From the NCBI GenBank assembly GCA_947175775.1, contig CAMWNY010000177.1, positions 1-5,857 of the forward strand: DNA of 5,857 nucleotides, given 5' to 3'. The DNA is from an uncultured Lachnospiraceae bacterium (GTDB lineage Bacteria; Bacillota; Clostridia; Lachnospirales; Lachnospiraceae). Position numbers and translations under genes: made by a program. Shown here piece by piece: positions 4,690 through 5,857 of the stretch (positions are counted from its first letter, which is position 1; every line of letters starts with the position of its first letter). The notes beneath the pieces were generated by a model. It saw only the letters and a list, made by a program, of their open reading frames with translations. It was not told where the DNA came from and did not search any database.

Positions 4690-5559
4690 TCAATTTTGTA
4701 GCCAAAATCCCCAGTCATTGCCAAATCCCTCATCAATCTCGGCACTGTCATCATATAATTCGTTCCGCGATCTTTTTGTATAGTTCCATATCTCTGGATG
4801 TTTGTCATATTGTGACGTGGTAGCTTGGACTTCGTTCGCAAAAATATCTACAGCCATTTCATAACCCCATTTTTCAAAATAAAGATATCCGTCTGCTGAA
4901 CTCCATGAGAGATAACAGCTTTCTAAGATACCGCTCTTCATCAGATCTACGGACAGATTTTTCAATAGTTGATCCAAGGTATTTCTCTCTTCTTTGCTTC
5001 TTGGATATTGTGTGAAATTTAATGTTTCCCCGTCGATTTCTGCCCCTGCTCCTTTTTCTGAGATCATCTGTATGATCGCATTCTTTATCGCTTGGTATCT
5101 GGAATCCTTTGACCAGTCACTTCTGACAAAATCTGCTGCAGGGTCGGATATCCTCGGCGTTTTCAGTGGTTCCCGGTGCGCTACCACCGTTCCATTTTCA
5201 AAAGTATAATATTCGTTTTCCGTTACCGGCGTTAAGCTATAATCAAAGCCTGACATAAGATATCCCATTCTAAGATAATTTTCATCTCCAGCTTCAATTA
5301 ACACGGAATCTGTAGGGATAACTGTGTTTTGTATCTCTGCATAAGCCAGACGTCCCTCTGCCTTTCCATAATTAAGATAATGTTGATACAGGGCATTCTT
5401 ATCTGTTCCCAATACCGCTGCTACGTCAGGATTAGATTGCGCATAGTATTCTGCGTCAAATATTGTCCCGTCCGGCATGGTTTCGGGGGCTGCAAATGCT
5501 GTTAAACTGCTGCTTAGTATTATTGTTGCTGCCATAGTTGTAAGTAATGTTTTTTTCAT
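4690..5559 (-). CDS. Secreted protein with an FDAxYYxxxNPDV module, function unknown
   Basis: A 289-residue preprotein starting at the ATG at 5559. AAAAGGAG lies 6 nt upstream, and a near-consensus promoter lies inside the longer open frame that reaches 5658, which rules out that longer start. Residues 1-24 are a classic Sec signal peptide (MKKT, a hydrophobic core, then TAFAA with cleavage after about 23 or 24). Residues about 29-73 form a module seen in exported proteins of Clostridia and other bacteria: FDAEYYAQSNPDVAAVLGTD, then ALYQHYLNYGKAEGR. Its role is not established. Residues 74-289 resemble nothing I recognise; they are polar and aromatic-rich with no lipobox, LPXTG or membrane anchor, so the protein is probably released or loosely wall-associated. 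Near the 3' end a different frame stays open past the stop, so the C-terminus may be altered by a one-base shift. The gene appears monocistronic. Confidence 0.8.
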   Translation of the reverse strand: MKKTLLTTMAATIILSSSLTAFAAPETMPDGTIFDAEYYAQSNPDVAAVLGTDKNALYQHYLNYGKAEGRLAYAEIQNTVIPTDSVLIEAGDENYLRMGYLMSGFDYSLTPVTENEYYTFENGTVVAHREPLKTPRISDPAADFVRSDWSKDSRYQAIKNAIIQMISEKGAGAEIDGETLNFTQYPRSKEERNTLDQLLKNLSVDLMKSGILESCYLSWSSADGYLYFEKWGYEMAVDIFANEVQATTSQYDKHPEIWNYTKRSRNELYDDSAEIDEGFGNDWGFWLQN

Positions 5560-5590
5560 TTTTTTCTCCTTTTCGTAAAAATTGTTTTTT

Positions 5591-5619
5591 ATTGTACCAT
5601 CTTTCTGCATACTTTTCAA
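5591..5619 (-). promoter_or_regulatory. Near-consensus SigA promoter of the secreted protein gene
   Basis: On the minus strand TTGAAA (5619-5614), a 17-bp spacer, and TACAAT (5596-5591), preceded by TGG as an extended -10. Transcription would start near 5584, giving a leader of about 25 nt to the ATG at 5559. The quality suggests strong constitutive expression. Confidence 0.85.
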
Positions 5620-5724
5620 AGCTTTTGGAAAACGTTCTGCATATGCCATATAGGACAACTTATTTATTTGTATCCATTATCATAAATTCTGTTGGAACTT
5701 TGTTGACCCTTCCCCTTTTTTATG

Positions 5725-5764
5725 AAAAAAAACACTGGACAATCCTTCAAAAGTCCAGTGTTTT
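5725..5764 (-). terminator. Intrinsic terminator of the tRNA-Pro transcript
   Basis: On the minus strand CACTGGAC (5760-5753... read as 5764-5753 with its AAAA lead) pairs with GTCCAGTG (5740-5733) plus flanking A4/T4, giving a 12-bp stem with a 12-nt loop and followed by an eight-T run (5732-5725). It begins 17 nt after the tRNA 3' end, so the tRNA is the last or only gene of its transcript. Confidence 0.9.
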
Positions 5765-5780
5765 CAATGCTTTCAGCCAG

Positions 5781-5854
5781 TCGTTGCGACAAGATTCGAA
5801 CTTGCGACCTCTGCGTCCCGAACGCAGCGCTCTACCAAACTGAGCCACGCAACG
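5781..5854 (-). tRNA. tRNA-Pro (anticodon CGG)
   Basis: A complete 74-nt cloverleaf. The acceptor stem is CGTTGCG/CGCAACG with a C1-G72 first pair and discriminator A, both typical of bacterial tRNA-Pro. The D arm is GCTC/GAGC with a TTTGGTA-type loop. The anticodon stem is CTGCG/CGCAG around loop TTCGGGA, giving anticodon CGG (5820-5818) and G37. The T arm is GCAAG-TTCGAAT-CTTGT, with one G-U pair. CCA is not encoded (the discriminator is followed by CTG), so it would be added enzymatically. It reads CCG codons. Only three bases of upstream sequence are visible, so the promoter is outside the window. Confidence 0.97.
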
Positions 5855-5857
5855 AAA

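Noticed and set aside
4602..4841. Independent small minus-strand gene
   Set aside because: It largely overlaps the end of the secreted-protein gene, with no SD at its ATG. Only its downstream part is of interest, as a possible frameshifted C-terminus.
5560..5658. N-terminal extension of the secreted protein to 5658
   Set aside because: It would place 33 residues before a perfect signal peptide and covers the -35/-10 promoter and the SD.
5547..5843. Plus-strand frame ending SNLRPLRPERSALPN
   Set aside because: This C-terminus is the well-known artefact of translating the strand opposite a tRNA gene. The frame runs through the terminator and the tRNA-Pro.
1..5857. CRISPR array, insertion sequence or prophage genes
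   Set aside because: No regularly spaced repeats, transposase, integrase or phage-like genes are visible. The terminal tRNA shows no flanking integrase or attachment duplication in this window.

Overview
The window looks like chromosome from a low- to mid-GC Firmicute, probably class Clostridia and perhaps Lachnospiraceae-like. Supporting signs are strong AAAGGAG-type ribosome binding sites, SigA-type promoters with 17-bp spacers, a PadR regulator paired with a HAAS-domain membrane protein, QueT behind a preQ1-I riboswitch, a Firmicute-style chemoreceptor, and a secreted protein carrying an FDAxYYxxxNPDV module. The genus cannot be fixed from this sequence.

Layout. Plus strand, 36-1689: a two-gene unit of a PadR-family repressor and a SEDS (FtsW/RodA/SpoVE-like) membrane protein with an N-terminal HAAS domain. 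The second gene most likely starts at a TTG at 376, with its SD overlapping the PadR stop codon. Next comes a 436-base non-coding stretch (1690-2125). It holds a diverged preQ1-I-like hairpin, a terminator-like hairpin, a GC-rich segment bounded by 8-bp direct repeats, a good promoter, and a canonical preQ1-I riboswitch whose tail runs into the SD of queT (2126-2647). queT encodes the membrane substrate-binding subunit of an ECF transporter for a queuosine precursor. Its 3' flank is strongly foldable and ends in a perfect 20-bp bidirectional terminator.

Minus strand, 5854-2740: read from right to left there is a tRNA-Pro(CGG) with its terminator; a secreted protein gene with a near-consensus promoter; and a complete chemoreceptor (Cache-like sensor, HAMP, MCP signalling domain) whose promoter has a palindrome at the expected transcription start. 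The chemoreceptor shares the bidirectional terminator with the convergent queT.

Working together. PadR and the HAAS-SEDS protein probably form one sensor/regulator-effector unit at the cell envelope. queT is controlled independently by intracellular preQ1. The chemoreceptor and the secreted protein have separate promoters and show no obvious functional link.

Most interesting points: (1) a second, diverged copy of the preQ1 aptamer exactly 330 nt upstream of the functional one, with a compensatory base pair change and a conserved ligand-contact C, but in the 3' region of the SEDS gene and without an SD; (2) the SEDS protein appears to lack the conserved aspartate of the TDFIF motif; (3) the secreted protein may be shortened by a +1 shift near its C-terminus; (4) a 23-bp palindrome at the chemoreceptor start point.
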